Positions 1 to 8,789 of a stretch of 15,558 nt of DNA are shown one piece after another. The notes under the pieces were generated by a model. That model was not told the DNA's origin, ran no database searches, and saw only the letters and a list, made by a program, of their open reading frames with translations. This stretch comes from Conidiobolus incongruus B7586 (Eukaryota > Entomophthoromycota > Entomophthoromycetes > Entomophthorales > Conidiobolaceae), in the NCBI GenBank assembly GCA_000697335.1, contig JNEM01006287.1, positions 1 to 15,558 of the forward strand, read 5' to 3'. The stretch's first letter is position 1. Each line of letters opens with the position of its first letter. The position numbers and the translations under genes were made by a program.

Positions 1-228
1 AAGTGGCCTCCTCAATCTCCTAACTTTAATCTAATTGAACACCTTTGGGATTAGTTAAAAAAAGCTATTAAAGCTTTCCCCCCAGCAAAAAATTTAGATC
101 AACTTTGGGAATATGTTCAAGAAGCATAGAACAAGATTAACCCTTCCTAGTGTAAGAAGTTAGTTGATTCTATACCCCACAGACTTAAAGAAGTTAGAAA
201 AGCTAAAGGTGGATACACTAGGTTTTAA
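1..228 (+). pseudogene. Tc1/mariner transposase, C-terminal fragment
   Basis: Reading frame 1 gives KWPPQSPNFNLIEHLWD near the start. This is the family signature that carries the third acidic residue of the DDE/D catalytic triad (the E of IEHLW). The frame runs on through a region resembling the usual tail of the family, including KLVDSIPHRLKEV and KAKGGYTRF, and ends at TAA 226-228. Three in-frame TAG codons (52-54, 127-129, 148-150) interrupt it; no TAA or TGA occurs before the natural end. The second TAG sits where relatives usually have Trp, which a G-to-A change in TGG would explain. The first and third lie at less constrained positions. The coding sequence otherwise looks well kept, so the copy is probably not ancient. 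The N-terminal DNA-binding domain and the first two catalytic Asp lie outside the window. Confidence 0.8.
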
Positions 229-256
229 TTTTTTTTTATCACCAAAAACCCACAAA

Positions 257-458
257 TTTATGACTCACCTTAGGTAAAATTTAAGGGTTTATATTTTAGC
301 CAATTAATAGCTAAATATCCTCATTTAATGATATATATAACTAATAAATATAATAGATTTTAATTATTTAATTTTGGTTTATTTTATTAAATATTAATCA
401 AGTTATTAGTAAAAATATAGGTGTTTTTGATTTTATGACTCACTTTTGCAGGTCAGTG
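257..458 (+). repeat. IR/DR-type right terminal repeat of the Tc1 element
   Basis: The 12-mer TTTATGACTCAC occurs twice in the same direction, at 257-268 and 432-443. Each copy is followed by a similar stretch (CTTAGGT and TTTTGCAGGT). This matches the long-inverted-repeat layout of some Tc1-like elements (Sleeping Beauty type), in which each terminal repeat carries an inner and an outer transposase-binding site. The spacing of the two cores is 175 bp. The left terminal repeat is not in the window, so the inverted partner cannot be seen. Confidence 0.6.
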
Positions 459-460
459 TA

Positions 461-594
461 TTAAAATAAAAGATTTTTAATGATCATTATAAATTTTATA
501 AATGATTAAATTAAATAATAAATTTTCAAAAGTTCATTTTTTAATAAAAAAACATTATATATATATAGTTTAAAATTATTTATTTCCAATTTAA

Positions 595-625
<31 letters not shown>

Positions 626-792
626 TCTGAAATTAATAAATTTCCCAATTCTTCAATTCTGTTGTAAAAATATACAAAACAAAAATCCCATATAATAAAA
701 AATGATGTCATTAGAAACAATTTTGGATTGAATTAAAAAACGTCACAAAGAGTTGAAGCTGTTTATATTAAATTAAACTAATAAGTAACAAT
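461..792. other. Intergenic region upstream of the penta-EF-hand gene
   Basis: About 330 bp between the transposon end and the first ATG of the penta-EF-hand gene. It holds a (TA)n tract followed by a T run, and further down a CRE-like TGATGTCAT (703-711) and a CGTCAC half-site (741-746), 80 and 50 bp before the ATG. These could be promoter elements, but short motifs like this arise easily by chance. No coding sequence is seen. Confidence 0.5.
594..617. repeat. (AT)n microsatellite followed by a T run
   Basis: An uninterrupted AT dinucleotide tract of 24 bp runs directly into a run of about ten T (617-626). Such poly(dA:dT) tracts often exclude nucleosomes upstream of genes in A+T-rich genomes. 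Here that is only a possibility. Confidence 0.85.
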
Positions 793-1568
793 ATGAATCC
801 TCAAGGTATTTTCATTTATTATAATGGTTGATAGTTTATGAGTTATTAATTTATATGGTTTTTAGAGCAACAGTTAATGGGTTTCTTTCGTATGGTCGAT
901 AGGTAGCTATCTATTCACTGCACTTATATATTATTGTTTAATTCAATTTCATTAGAGACAATACCGGTCATCTCAGTGCTGTCGAATTACAACAAGCTTT
1001 AGTGAATGGGGACTGGAGCCAGTTCAGCATTGAAACTGTTCAACTTATGATTGATTTATTCGACAAGGACCAAACCGGCACTCTCAACTTCCAAGAATTC
1101 GTAGGCATTTGGAATTATATCAACCAGTGGCGCAATCTCTTCTACCAATTCGACCAAGATCGCTCAGGCTATATCGGCGTAAACGAATTGGGCAACGCTT
1201 TGAGAAGTTTTGGCTTTAATGTGAATGACCAATTCGTGACTCGTCTGTTGAGAAAATATGTCAAACATAGTAAATTATTCACTAATTTATTATTCCCTTA
1301 ATTTAACTGTTGTTTTATTCAAGCTAATCCTAATAAAGCTTCAGGAGGTCAGCAAGCTATACAGAATCCCCAGGTGCCTTTTGATACCTTTATCAGAGCT
1401 TGCATCGAAGTTAAGATGGCTAATGATGCTTTCAGACAGAACGATCCTCAAAATCGCGGATCCATCACTCTGAATTACGATCAAGTAAGTGAAAACTATA
1501 TTATATATGCTGAAACAATTCCAATTTATTTTTTATTTTAGTTTATGGATATTTATGGTCTGAAATAA
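793..1568 (+). CDS. Penta-EF-hand calcium-binding protein (ALG-2/PDCD6-like), five exons
   Basis: Exons at 793-805, 866-902, 956-1269, 1324-1484 and 1542-1568 join to 183 residues, close to the 191 of human ALG-2. The introns are 60, 53, 54 and 57 bp, all GT..AG. EF-hand loops are D16-E27 (DRDNTGHLSAVE), D53-E64 (DKDQTGTLNFQE) and D83-E94 (DQDRSGYIGVNE), all with acidic residues at positions 1, 3 and 12. EF4 (about 117-145) is degenerate, with a Asn/Gln/Gly-rich stretch replacing a normal loop. EF5 (about 158-176) lacks an acidic first ligand and is expected to serve as the dimer interface, as in the family. The Gly/Pro-rich N-terminus of many relatives is absent: only MNPQ precedes the first helix. 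Family members are cytosolic Ca2+ sensors that bind ESCRT or membrane-traffic partners. Exon 1 is a 13-nt coding exon; its ATG is the least certain part of the model. Confidence 0.88.
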
Positions 1569-1573
1569 ACTAT

Positions 1574-1763
1574 AATGATTGATGTTTTATGATTAATTAA
1601 AATTCATGTTGAAGTATAAAGCATAAAAATTTAAAAATTCAATAGTAGTAAAGTGATATAGCAGTATAATTATGAAATTCGAAAATTATTATGATGAATT
1701 AAAAAAAATATTTAAAATAAAATGATTGATGTATTATAAATGATTAAGATTGGTTGAAGTGAT
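1574..1763. repeat. Degenerate direct repeat pair just after the penta-EF-hand gene
   Basis: AATGATTGATGT begins both copies (1574-1585 and 1721-1732). Each continues with a similar run that includes GATTAA and TTGAAGT, ending near 1617 and 1763. The copies are about 44 bp long and start 147 bp apart. They lie between the stop codon of the penta-EF-hand gene and the tRNA. No element family is recognised. Confidence 0.5.
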
Positions 1764-1802
1764 ATGAATTAAATATATTTAGATCCTCATAGGAAGAGAT
1801 AT

Positions 1803-1875
1803 GCTTCTTTGGCGCAGTTGGCAGCGCGTGAGTCTCATAATCTCGAGGTCGTCGGTTCGAACCCGACAGGGAGCA
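1803..1875 (+). tRNA. tRNA-Met(CAU), elongator type
   Basis: The 73-nt sequence folds as a full cloverleaf: acceptor stem GCTTCTT with AGGGAGC and discriminator A; D stem GCGC/GCGC; anticodon stem 1829-1833 with 1841-1845; loop CTCATAA with anticodon CAT at 1836-1838; T stem GTCGG/CCGAC with loop TTCGAAC. There is no intron. The U-U pair at the base of the anticodon loop and the loop CTCATAA match eukaryotic elongator Met tRNAs (yeast and human), not the initiator. The internal A box (GGCGCAGTTGG) and B box (GGTTCGAACCC) for RNA polymerase III are intact. CCA is not encoded, as expected for a nuclear gene. Confidence 0.96.
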
Positions 1876-1880
1876 GTAAA

Positions 1881-1887
1881 TTTTTTT
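1881..1887 (+). terminator. RNA polymerase III terminator of the tRNA
   Basis: A run of seven T starts 6 bp after the mature 3' end of the tRNA. T runs of four or more at this distance are the standard pol III stop signal. Confidence 0.85.
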
Positions 1888-2401
1888 GGAATTTTAGATC
1901 TTTATCATTTCATCATTAATTTTTACTTTTTTTCATTTCTATTCTGCTATTCTATAATATTTTTCCAATCAATTTCTATTTTTTCCCTTTTCAACTATTA
2001 TTATTAATTCTGACCTTTTTTATCATTTTTATCAATCATTTAATCAATTAAAATGATTAGATTAGATAAAAAGATAAAAATTATATTGTTTAACAATCAC
2101 ATTAGGTATGGGAATATAAATTTATATTATGCCAAACCACAGCTCAAAATTAATGATTGAAAATTTTATATATAAAATTTATCAAGTAGATATTAATAAA
2201 TATTTAGTGTTGAAAGTAATATTGCTTAGAGGTAGAATGAAATATAACAATAAAAAATAATAAAGACTTTATATAAATATTTGAATTTTTATGATTTATT
2301 GACTGATAGTGTTGAAATGGAATGGCTATTAATAATAATAATTTATAATACAATCAATCATTGACATCTTAATGCATTAGATGTAGATGGTTGTATTTTG
2401 T
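1888..2401. other. Intergenic region between the tRNA and the HMBS 3' end
   Basis: A stretch of about 510 bp of A+T-rich DNA holding the convergent 3' sides of the tRNA and HMBS. Apart from the imperfect inverted repeat at 2016-2080, I see nothing structured here. An open frame running from 1801 to 2007 is a by-product of the tRNA sequence and a T-rich tail, not a gene. Confidence 0.6.
2016..2080. repeat. Imperfect inverted repeat
   Basis: The left arm (2016-2041, containing TTTTTATCATTTTTATC and AATCATTT) is nearly complementary to the right arm (2051-2080, containing AAATGATT and GATAAAAAGATAAAAA), with a few extra bases in the right arm and a loop of about 9 nt. In such A+T-rich DNA part of this match is expected by chance. 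It lies between two convergent genes, where a hairpin or boundary role is possible but not shown. Confidence 0.45.
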
Positions 2402-3427
2402 TTAGTGTCTAATAGTGCCTAATATAGATGAAGCACCTTGCCCGAGTAGATTGTTGGCAATATCTTGACCAAGTTTGTCAGCGTCTTCCAAGCTATTTAC
2501 AACAACACTACTTTCATGCGTCAAAACCTGTGTACCATCCAATGAAGCGACAAGTCCCTTTAGCGTGAGGGTGGTTTCGCCATTTTCGCCTTGTTGGATA
2601 GATGAAGTAACACCAATAGGTACACTACAACCACCTTCTAATGTACGCAACATTGCACGCTCACTCTGACATTGATATTGAGTGAATTTATGTGTCAAGG
2701 GAGCTAAAGCATCGAGAATTTTCTGATCATTCTCTCTGCATTCAATCCCGAGGGCACCTTGGCCAACCGCGTACAAACTGATGTCGGGGGTGAGGATTTG
2801 GGAGATACGTTCGGCCCAGCCCAAGCGTTTGAGACCCGCTACAGCGAGGATAATGGCGGAGAAAGGACCATCTTCAGCATCAAGTTTAGCTATTCTGGTA
2901 TTGAGATTGCCTCTCTAAATGATATATTAACAAATTTAAAATACATTAGATAATATTTATCTTACGATATCCTGGAATTCCAAATGAGGGAACTGACGTC
3001 TCAACTGAGTAATACGTCTAATACTACTGGTACCAACGACACTACCCTTGGGTAAGTCGTTCAAGGACTTGCCCTTGTTCTTCAAACTCATAACCACAGC
3101 ATCTCTGGGATCTTCGCGCTCCATAATAGCTCCAAGCACCATACCGGGAGGAAGAGTAGTGGGTACGTCTTTCAAACTATGGATAACGATATCAACTTCA
3201 TTAGCGGCCAAAGCCACTTCCAACTCCTTAGTAAAGAGTGACTTCTCGCCAATTTTAGATAGTGCGACATCGAGGACCTTATCACCAACAGTAGAAATAG
3301 GAGTGATAGGGAATTCGCACTCAGGATAGATTTTCTTAAGTTCGCTACAGACGAACTCGGTTTGAACCATAGCTAGCTGAGATTTTCTAGAACCTACTCG
3401 AATTACTTTTAAATCACTTGATGACAT
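2402..3427 (-). CDS. HEM3: Hydroxymethylbilane synthase (porphobilinogen deaminase), two exons
   Basis: Joins four porphobilinogen units into hydroxymethylbilane, the third step of heme biosynthesis from 5-aminolevulinate, in the cytosol. Exon 1 is 3427-2966 and exon 2 is 2914-2402, split by a 51-bp GT..AG intron (2915-2965, phase 0). Together they give 324 residues, normal for the family. Visible signatures are [15 protein letters not shown] near the N-terminus, [10 protein letters not shown] with catalytic Asp87, GTSSIRR, and RGNLNTR directly after the splice junction. [10 protein letters not shown] carries Cys250, the residue that binds the dipyrromethane cofactor. The frame continues past the donor for two codons and then stops, so splicing is required. 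The stop is TAA. The gene is transcribed toward the tRNA. All key residues are present and nothing suggests decay. Confidence 0.97.
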
Positions 3428-3461
3428 GTTTGCTTAATATAATTTATAATCTGATGTGTTG

Positions 3462-3466
3462 ATTGG
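3462..3466 (-). promoter_or_regulatory. CCAAT box candidate upstream of HMBS
   Basis: On the minus strand CCAAT lies 35 bp before the HMBS ATG. CCAAT sites bound by the HAP/NF-Y complex control heme genes in yeasts and other fungi, so the position is suggestive. The pentamer alone is weak evidence. Confidence 0.3.
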
Positions 3467-4051
3467 TTTTTAAATAATTATCATTAATTATTTTAATTGA
3501 AAAAGTTGAAATTGATGATGTGATAACTATTATTTTCAATTTTATAATAAATCTAAATCCTAAAGTTTATGGGATTGCTTAATACAACTTTATCTGTATT
3601 GAATTACACACTCACAAAAAACTTAAATTATCACAAAATCCATTACTTGCTGAAAAATCATTTCAATTATTTTCGGGATTAATACAAAGTCTCTCACGGG
3701 TAATTCATACAATTTCAACTATAAAAATCATTATTTAATTAATTCCAATTGCTTTAGCTAATAAATTCTCTCCTCTTTTAAAAATATTAAAATTAAAATG
3801 ATGAGGGATAAATTAATTTATCATAAATCTAACTCTTTTCGGTTTAAAATTAAAAAAATATTAAGGAGCTTTCAGGGATAGATGAAAACCTCATTAAAAA
3901 GATTTCAAATAGAATGTAATTTAAAGTTTACAAATTATAGTAACAGCTTTGAGAAATATAATTAAAGTTTGACTTTGTTAGAAAAAAAAAAGAAAATTAG
4001 TAATTTGATTATTAAAAAAATTAATTTTGATGATTTTAATAATTAATATTT

Positions 4052-4067
4052 GAATGAAATTTCATTC
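4052..4067. promoter_or_regulatory. 16-bp perfect palindrome with heat-shock-element-like core
   Basis: GAATGAAATTTCATTC is its own reverse complement. Its centre GAAATTTC fits the nGAAnnTTCn unit bound by heat-shock factor. It lies about 625 bp before the HMBS ATG and 340 bp after the hydrolase A stop, far for a fungal promoter site, so chance is a serious alternative. Confidence 0.25.
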
Positions 4068-4406
4068 CATTTTTCGCTATTTTGAAAACTGTCAATTTAT
4101 ATTACCAAAACACCTCGCTACATCAGTTACTTTAAAAGATCAAAATTTATAAAAATAGTAAATCTTAATAATTATATTAAATATTAATTAATCAACTATT
4201 AAAGGTTTTATTTTCTGATAAATCGGTACCAATTTAACAGTTCAAAAAGTGTATTATAAATTAATATTTTTAAGTTAAAAATATTCAAAATTTGAACAAT
4301 TTATATATAATATAGTATTATTAAAATATTATTAATAAAATTTTAATGTTAAATTATAAAAGAAACCAATTATAATTTTATTAATATAATTTTTTTTTAA
4401 ATTTTA

Positions 4407-6083
4407 TTAAAATTCAGTTTGAATTGTTTCATAAGCCTAAAATCAAAGTTATTAATACATAATAAAATTAATGAATTAATTAAAATATTACTTGTGTAAT
4501 TCCATCAAAGAATTCCCTAATGGGATAAACGAAGAAAGGTTGAGGATTCCAAAATCCTTGAAAATGTCCCAAATGACCTCCGCGATTTGTGGTGGCCAAC
4601 AAGCAGTAAGGATTTGATCTAAATATATTCCGTTAATATAAATACAAATATAATTCTAATAAATCTAAATTTACTTAATATCATCATAGGGAATACAATT
4701 TGCTATGGATATAGGATCATCTAAAGCATTTAAAAACATGGTAGGAACTTGAATATCTTTGACGAATCGATAACAACTTGATTCACGATGGTAGTCAGCG
4801 ACAGTTTTGAAATTATGTGCTTTGATAATGATATCATTATCGAAGTCGGCTACGTTGCGCCACTAAATTAAAATTAGAATTAGCGTATACTAAAGATGAT
4901 TGGATTATAAAGAGGCTACTGTTGAGGGTTGAGGATTATAAATCTTTAATTGTTCCTTATTTCTTAACAAAAATACGATTAATACTTTAATTTATTATTC
5001 TATTTTAATATTTACCTAATATAAAATTTTTTCAAACCTCTCAATAAGCCTGGTAAATATATATGTTTGCCAATCCAAGAATTATCTAAAATATCGTTAC
5101 ATCTATATAATGATAAGCTATTGGATCAAGTAGTAAGTAGTATAAATTACGTGAATAAATCAAAAGGGTTTCCCACTGTAAAAGCACCACTCAACGGGGT
5201 AAGATGTCCCATTTCACCCAAGTACTAATCCAAATCATTATTGATTTTCAATCATCATACACTTAAATTTACCTTAGTTAAAATATTAGCACCTAACGAA
5301 AATCCCAGTGCAAATAAAGGTGCATTGGGATAGTAATCATTAAGAAAATTCACAACGAATTTCAAATCATCAGTAAATCCTGCAGAAAATGTTTTAGGCT
5401 TGGAAATTGGTAAAGTACCACCTAATCAAATGATTAATAACTGATATAATAATATTTAAAATGATGATTTACAGCCTCTCGCATTCATCACTACGCAGTG
5501 ATAATTGATATTTGATTTTTGTAACTGAATAATAGTTTGATGGATATATTCTTCCTTACTACCTACAAAACATTAATCTCTAATTATCAATTCAATTCTA
5601 CAATGACTTACTTCCTGATAATCCATGCAAAATCAATACAATAGGATTTTCAGTACTTGACTTTGGAATGTCTTCAGCCCAATCCAAAATTAAATTTTCT
5701 TTATCAGATAATTCTATCTTTTGTCTAATAATTCATCATTATTTCAAGTAAATAAAATTAAAAATATGATAAACTCACTGTTTATAAAATCCCAGTGGGA
5801 TTGTAGTTTTGGACAGTGCGTAATAAATAGTCATCAAGTGACCGTTGAAGAGCCAGAACGTAGGCCAGTAGCACTTTACTGAGTTTAAATATTCACTTCT
5901 TGAGAGTATCCAATTCAACAGTGGAAACTCTTGTTTGCTAGCCTTATCCCTAAACCTTGGTTGGGAATGGCATTTCGCCAAGTTGAGTCGGTTGATATCC
6001 TTGTGATAATGGAGCTGCAATTTATCACCTATAAAAAAATTAAAAAAATATTTTAATATTGATACAAATAAATTGATTATCAT
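4407..6083 (-). CDS. Alpha/beta hydrolase, ABHD1/ABHD3/EHT1 type, copy A (ten exons)
   Basis: The oldest-looking of three tandem paralogs. Exons, in transcript order: 6083-5779, 5724-5612, 5562-5473, 5421-5273, 5224-5151, 5102-5016, 4962-4920, 4862-4675, 4618-4492, 4436-4407. They encode 401 residues, and the introns are 48-57 bp. The HG motif is intact (HGLSGS, end of exon 2). The nucleophile elbow is GFSLGA with Ser211, the acid lies in NALDDP (Asp335 or 336), and the base is His365 in GGHLG. Relatives include yeast EHT1/EEB1 (acyl-CoA:ethanol acyltransferase and esterase) and animal ABHD1/3 (phospholipase), so a lipid ester substrate is likely but unproven. The N-terminal hydrophobic stretch (about 2-18) is shorter than in copies B and C. 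An acceptor-like TTTTTTATAG ends just before the GTGAT that opens the conserved part (near 6030), so the first 18 residues may be mis-modelled. Exon 7 is one codon and exon 10 four codons shorter than in B and C. Confidence 0.87.
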
Positions 6084-6909
6084 GATTGCTCAATTTAAAA
6101 CTAAGTAGAGTTTCGGAAGGATGTGATATGTATTTATATATGATTTATTATGTGCTGATCAATTATGGATTCATTTTTGATAAAAAGGATAATTAAATAG
6201 ATAAGAATATGTGAAAATTAATCCAAAATTTAATTAATTTGATACATTTCAAATTGCGAAATATGGTATTTAGAAAAAACGTGTTGAACTGGTTAATCTT
6301 TATTTTAATTAAACAAGGAGTTAATAGTTTATACTGAATCTGATATTATTTTTTTAAAATCTTTATAATAACTATTTTTGACAAATTATTAAAATAGAGT
6401 TATATCCTTTAACCTTGACAAATTCCTCCAAATATACCTAGCCACCTATATCTATAGTATTCAACTTTTCTCATTTTACTTATAAAACTTAAAAATTATC
6501 CTAATCTTTATCTAAAATTCAATAGATTAAATATATTAAATTGGAAAAGTTCTAAAGAAAATAATATGATTATAAATTAAAGTATATTAAATTTCATATA
6601 AAAGGTTTATGAATTTATTTCAACAGATATAATTGAAATTATTAATAATTCGAATATGAATTAAAGTTTATATTTGTAGTATATTGTCCCAATTATTAAA
6701 AATATCTTAAAATATTGACAATAATTGATTTGAACACTAATTCCAAATGAATTTATGGTCAACTGCAAATCCTTAATGTGATAAAGGTTATTTTTGATAA
6801 ATTAGTTTAATATCAAAACAAAAATAAAAGTACATATTACCACTATCAACTTATTTTAAATTTTAAATTTTAACTAATTAAAAAAATTATTAAATATCAG
6901 TATTCAGTT
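6084..6909. other. Intergenic region upstream of hydrolase A
   Basis: About 825 bp between the hydrolase B stop and the hydrolase A ATG. A TATATAAAT stretch on the minus strand lies roughly 50 bp before the A start (near 6133-6141). The promoter block shared by copies B and C is not present. No coding exons are seen. Confidence 0.5.
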
Positions 6910-8668
6910 TTATTCAATGGATTTAATTCCATTTTCTATTAACTTGTAAGCCTAAATAATCAAATCATTAGCTTGTATTCTACCATAAATTTAAATTGAC
7001 TTACATTCTGCAAACAGTTGAAATATTCGGGTACCATTTTTGTGAAAAAATGAGAGGGCTGGAATGTACCTTCCCAGAACCCCAAATGACCTCCAATGCT
7101 AGATGTGACTAGTAAGAGATGGGGATTACATCTAAAGGTTATTTCAACTGTTAGTATGTATGATAAATATTGATAAATGATTGATTACTTAATTTCTTCT
7201 ACGGGGATAGCTGCAACATGACAAATAGGATCGTCAGCAGCACATAGGAATAGAGTGGGAGTGCGAATGTGATCAATCCAGCGATCGCTACTATTATCCC
7301 TGTAATACTCGTTAGCAGTTTTATAGCCGTAGACTTTGGAAGTAATATATTCATCAAAATCCATAGCCAATTTCCACTAAAGTTTCAAAATTAATTATAG
7401 TAATATTTATAATTTTAAATTAATTTACTTGAGTATTAAGTGGTTGAATCACTTTATCGAAATGAATGCGGTGTCTAATGTAATTTATGTTATTGTCAAT
7501 TGATTCAAATAAGTCACAAGTATTACCTCGTATAATAATTCGTCAATCCATTTAATAAAGCTGGCGAGTATACTTTTCTACCCAAGAAAGTTTGTCCCAG
7601 CATTCTATTAACACTATAATTATCAAGTTAATAATTTTCTCCTATTGTTTAATTTGATAAAGTATTTACAATACAAAATCAAAAGGATTTCCAACTACAA
7701 AAGCACCTGAAAATAGACAATTTTCGCCCATTTCACCCAAATACTAATTAATGATTAGTAATTTTATCGAATAATTAATTGATATCACCTACTTTAGTGA
7801 GAAGATTAGCACCAAATGAGAAACCGACACCATAAAGAGGTGCATTGGGGAATTTTTGATGAATATAATTCACAATATAATCAATATCGCCAATGTAACC
7901 TGCATTATAAAATTTAGGTGTAGTGAGCTCGGTATTGCCACCTAATGATTAAAATGATCTGGTTAAAGTTCAAATCAAAAAAAGTCTGATTTAAATTATA
8001 TTACATCCTCTAAAATTCATTACAACGGAAGTATATGGAGTAGGTTGTTTGTTCAGAGTTTGGACAATTTCTTGAATGTAATGTTCTGAACTGCCTAAAG
8101 ATCATAAGAGTTAGACCAATTAGTTATATTAATAAATCAATATGAATATCACCTCCAGAAAGTCCGTGAAAGAAGATAATAATAGGGATAGTGGTATTTT
8201 CTTCGGGAATTTCACTCCAATCTAATGACAATTGACCTCCATCTTCGAATTGGATCATTTCCCTAATCAAGATTAGGAATTTCTATGCTAGCTTAAAAAT
8301 TTATTAACTATTTACCTCACGTATTTAACATCCTTAATAGGCTTAACAAATTTAAAGTAACCAGTCATCAAAAGCCCACTCCTGAGCCAAAAAGTCGGGA
8401 AATATTTGTTAACTTGGCTTATTGTAGTACAATTCTCCAGTATCCAAGACTTCAGAGCAAAAGGCTTAACTCTGTCAGCATATTTTTTCAAGGATCTGTT
8501 AGGATGAGAATTTATTAAATTTAATTGATCAAGCTCATCATTGTAGTTCAAAGTGAATGTAGCTGGTGTGAATAATTCCAATACTTTAAAAATTATGAAA
8601 CCCAGACTGAGTGCATAAATATATGGGATAAAAATGGGTGGAATGAATTGAGTTATACATTTAATCAT
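6910..8668 (-). CDS. Alpha/beta hydrolase, ABHD1/ABHD3/EHT1 type, copy B (ten exons)
   Basis: Middle paralog. Exons, in transcript order: 8668-8316, 8262-8153, 8094-8005, 7941-7793, 7743-7670, 7613-7527, 7474-7429, 7376-7189, 7131-7005, 6951-6910. They encode 421 residues, with introns of 49-63 bp at the same positions and phases as in copies A and C. An N-terminal hydrophobic segment (about 12-34, IYALSLGFIIF) suggests a membrane anchor, as in animal ABHD1/3. The HG motif HGLSGGS is intact, the nucleophile Ser226 sits in GFSFGA (an unusual Phe where most have Leu), the acid is in CAADDP (Asp351 or 352), and His381 is in GGHLG. This is the most canonical copy and probably an active esterase, acyltransferase or lipase. 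Intron 8 contains a textbook TACTAAC branch site. Exons 2-10 have exactly the lengths of those in copy C. Confidence 0.92.
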
Positions 8669-8742
8669 CCTTTTTTATTTTTATCTATTAATTGAAATAT
8701 GATTTAAAATGAATTGAATTTATGATTAATTAAGGTAATCAA

Positions 8743-8760
8743 CCCCCTTTTATACTAAAA
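8743..8760 (-). promoter_or_regulatory. TATA-like promoter block of hydrolase B
   Basis: On the minus strand TTTTAGTATAAAAGGGGG lies about 75-90 bp before the copy B ATG. The first 13 bases and a following GGG recur upstream of copy C at a similar distance (11391-11407). A conserved block in otherwise diverged flanks suggests a core promoter. AGGGG at its end also fits the fungal stress-response element, which could be coincidence. Confidence 0.55.
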
Positions 8761-8781
8761 ATTTAAAAAACGTGGGAGTAG

Positions 8782-8789
8782 TCACGTGA
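8782..8789. promoter_or_regulatory. E-box palindrome TCACGTGA upstream of hydrolase B
   Basis: A perfect 8-bp palindrome containing CACGTG, 22 bp upstream of the TATA-like block of copy B. CACGTG is the binding site of bHLH factors, and TCACGTGA is the preferred form for Cbf1-type proteins. GC-rich sequence of this kind is rare in these flanks. No equivalent is seen before copies A or C. Confidence 0.35.

Larger units (their letters stand above)
1..458 (+). mobile_element. Tc1/mariner DNA transposon, 3' part only
   Basis: The right-hand portion of a Tc1/mariner-superfamily cut-and-paste transposon; the left part lies outside the window. It contains the C-terminal end of the transposase (1-228) followed by a 230-bp noncoding tail. 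The tail ends in CAGTG (454-458) and is followed at once by TA (459-460), the dinucleotide this superfamily duplicates on insertion. Read inward from the right end, the terminus begins CACTGACCTGC, a typical Tc1-like end. The open frame is interrupted, so this copy is inactive for its own protein. Its ends could still be moved by a transposase supplied from elsewhere. Confidence 0.85.
3428..4406. other. Intergenic region between HMBS start and hydrolase A 3' end
   Basis: About 980 bp that should hold the HMBS promoter (both genes are on the minus strand, so HMBS lies downstream of hydrolase A). It contains the CCAAT candidate and a perfect 16-bp palindrome at 4052-4067, and is otherwise A+T-rich with no exon-like sequence in either direction. 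Confidence 0.55.

Noticed and set aside
1-228. Reassigned TAG codon in this organism
   Set aside because: None of the five host genes uses an internal TAG and the three with family alignments end at normal positions. Decay of the transposon copy is the simpler reading.
1258-1473. 71-codon frame overlapping the penta-EF-hand gene
   Set aside because: It runs through intron 3 and out of frame through exon 4; the EF-hand frame explains the exon much better.
1801-2007. 68-codon open frame on the plus strand
   Set aside because: Its first third is the tRNA-Met gene and the rest is T-rich intergenic sequence giving a Phe/Ile-rich tail. It is not a gene.
2475-3329. Plus-strand open frames across the HMBS locus (2475-2669, 2759-2953, 3048-3329)
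   Set aside because: They are antisense shadows of the well-supported HMBS exons and show no family motifs.
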